Assembly (NCBI GenBank): GCA_915070235.1
Contig: CAJZFM010000028.1
Location: 1-13,747 of the forward strand
DNA length: 13,747 nt
Direction: 5' to 3'
Source: an uncultured Capnocytophaga sp.
Lineage (GTDB): Bacteria > Bacteroidota > Bacteroidia > Flavobacteriales > Flavobacteriaceae
Below, in pieces: positions 12,639 through 13,747 of the stretch. Below the pieces are notes generated by a model, which made no database searches, was not told the DNA's origin, and saw only the letters and a program-made list of their open reading frames with translations. The translations under genes and the position numbers were made by a program. Within the stretch, counting starts at the first letter, position 1; every line of letters begins with the position of its first letter.

Positions 12639-12755
12639 GTGACAAATGACAAGTGACAAGTGACTAATCCTCTATGGTATTAGTCATTTGTCACTCGCCA
12701 CTAGTCATTTGTCACTCACCACTAGTCACTTGTCACTAGTCACTAGTCATTATTT
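12638..12755. repeat. Large heptad array between convergent genes
   Basis: The left block (12638-12665) is four AGTGACA-type units and the right block (12679-12755) is eleven units such as ACTAGTC and ATTTGTC in the opposite sense. The right block has a higher-order 21-bp period (12686-12706, 12707-12727, 12728-12748). The array fills the whole spacer from the stop codon of the small membrane protein to the stop codon of the trans-sulfuration gene. Confidence 0.95.
12653..12694. terminator. 16-bp stem within the heptad array, possible bidirectional terminator
   Basis: GTGACAAGTGACTAAT (12653-12668) and ATTAGTCATTTGTCAC (12679-12694) are inverted repeats at 15 of 16 positions around a 10-nt loop. 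There is no T tract, so the terminator role is a guess based on the convergent position. Confidence 0.4.
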
Positions 12756-13747
12756 TTCGAGCGCTTGCTTAAAGTCGGCAATTAAGTCTTCTATATTTTC
12801 CAAGCCTACCGCCACACGTACAAGGGTTTGGGTAACACCACGGGCTACCTTCTCTTCTTCGGGAAACTCGGTATGAGTATGGGTACTGGGGTGCGTAACG
12901 AGTGTCTCTACGCCTCCTAAGCTCACTGCGAAAAGGGCTACCCGAAGCGCCTCAAAGAACGGCTTTACCTTCTTCTCATCCTTCATTACGAAAGAAAATA
13001 CAGCACCTGCTCCCAAGGCTTGGCTCTCTTGGATAGCCTTACCTTTATTGTTTGGCAGGGTAGGGTAATATACCTTCTCCACAGCAGGGTGTCCCTCAAG
13101 GAACTCTATAAGTTTGAGGGTATTGGCTTGAGCATAGTCCATACGCACCTTGAGTGTCTTGATGCTACGTATGAGCAGCCAGCTATCAAAAGGAGAGATG
13201 AGTGCTCCTATGGCTACCTGAGCAAAGCTGATCTTCTCGGCCAAGGCATCATCATTCACAACCACTGCTCCTGCAATAATATCATTATGTCCGCTGAGGT
13301 ATTTGGTAGCACTATGCAACACCACATCGGCCCCTAGCTCTAAGGGACGCTGCAAGTAGGGTGAGAGGAAGGTGTTATCCACTATGGTCAGTAGTCCGTG
13401 CTGCTTGGCTATGGCCACTGTCCCGCGAATATCGGTAACATCCAACAGCGGATTGGAAGGTGTCTCTATAAAAATCCCTTTGGTATTGGGGCGTATGGCT
13501 TTTCGGATATTGTCCAAGTTGGTCGTATCCACATAGGTCGCTTCCAAACCAAATTTGGCGAAAACATCCTTCATAATACGGAAGGTGCCCCCATAGATAT
13601 CCAATCCAAAAACAAAGTGATCTCCCGCTTCAAAAATGGTAAAAAGCGAGGTAGTCGCCGCCATGCCTGAGGAAAAACCAAACCCATGTCGGCCACTTTC
13701 CAGCTTGGCAATCAGGGTTTCAAATTCCTTGCGAGTAGGGTTGGAGA
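12750..13747 (-). CDS. Cystathionine gamma-synthase / gamma-lyase family PLP enzyme (5' end outside window)
   Basis: The minus-strand frame is open to the right edge. Before the internal Met at 13664 it encodes SNPTRKEFETLIAKLESG and FGFSSG, the conserved N-terminal part of the Cys/Met-metabolism PLP family, so that Met is not the start. About 331 residues are visible and roughly 50 are missing. The PLP-binding lysine is in HSATKYLSGH (residue 148 counting from the first full codon), and the pyridine-nitrogen Asp is in IVDNTF. SLGGVETLVTHPSTHTH near the end is typical of this family. Such enzymes make cystathionine from an activated homoserine ester and cysteine, or break cystathionine down. 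Sequence alone does not separate MetB from gamma-lyase. The TAA stop merges into a heptad array. Confidence 0.92.
   Translation of the reverse strand, partial: SNPTRKEFETLIAKLESGRHGFGFSSGMAATTSLFTIFEAGDHFVFGLDIYGGTFRIMKDVFAKFGLEATYVDTTNLDNIRKAIRPNTKGIFIETPSNPLLDVTDIRGTVAIAKQHGLLTIVDNTFLSPYLQRPLELGADVVLHSATKYLSGHNDIIAGAVVVNDDALAEKISFAQVAIGALISPFDSWLLIRSIKTLKVRMDYAQANTLKLIEFLEGHPAVEKVYYPTLPNNKGKAIQESQALGAGAVFSFVMKDEKKVKPFFEALRVALFAVSLGGVETLVTHPSTHTHTEFPEEEKVARGVTQTLVRVAVGLENIEDLIADFKQALEK

Noticed and set aside
12638..12755. CRISPR-like array.
   Set aside because: The repeats are 7 bp, degenerate and directly tandem with no spacers of constant length, and no cas gene is nearby.

Overview
The window looks like chromosomal DNA of a gliding Bacteroidota, most likely Flavobacteriaceae. 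The signs are a GldA-type gliding ATPase, several promoters with the Bacteroidota -7 motif TANNTTTG, no obvious Shine-Dalgarno sequences, a CarboxypepD_reg-like protein and a secreted beta-barrel protein. A Capnocytophaga-like oral organism is my best guess from overall resemblance; it is an inference, not a demonstration.

Layout. 1-347 is the 3' end of an unidentified gene, convergent with a LOG-family phosphoribohydrolase (433-1119, minus). Divergent from that, gldA and a second ABC-2-type ATPase (1384-3218, plus) form a tight pair with no permease in view. A palindrome-rich spacer separates them from deoC (3423-4052, minus) and trxA (4121-4438, minus), which are divided by a strong intrinsic terminator. 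hemN (4620-5981, plus) diverges from trxA and converges on a small STAS-like gene (6014-6352) lying 21 bp downstream of the fused aspartokinase/homoserine dehydrogenase thrA (6374-8791, both minus). The 494-bp thrA upstream gap holds a consensus promoter, competing hairpins and a 220-bp imperfect palindrome resembling a MITE. Next come two minus-strand envelope genes (CarboxypepD_reg-like, 9286-10107; coiled coil plus barrel, 10188-11252). An AT-rich plus-strand patch (11487-12638) follows, with a two-TM microprotein, a VapBC-like toxin-antitoxin pair and another two-TM microprotein. The right edge is a 5'-truncated trans-sulfuration (cystathionine synthase/lyase) gene on the minus strand.

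Metabolically the window is mostly housekeeping: Asp-to-homoserine flux (thrA), sulfur amino acids (MetB/CGL-like), anaerobic heme synthesis (hemN), deoxynucleoside catabolism (deoC) and redox (trxA). The genes do not form one pathway.

The strongest unexplained signal is a family of degenerate arrays with a 7-bp period (words such as TAATGAT, AGTGACA, GTCACTA, TAAAAAC). They fill almost every spacer, abut start codons, run through stop codons, and in two genes supply the last codons of the protein. They coexist with two larger palindromic elements (3264-3357 and 8830-9049).
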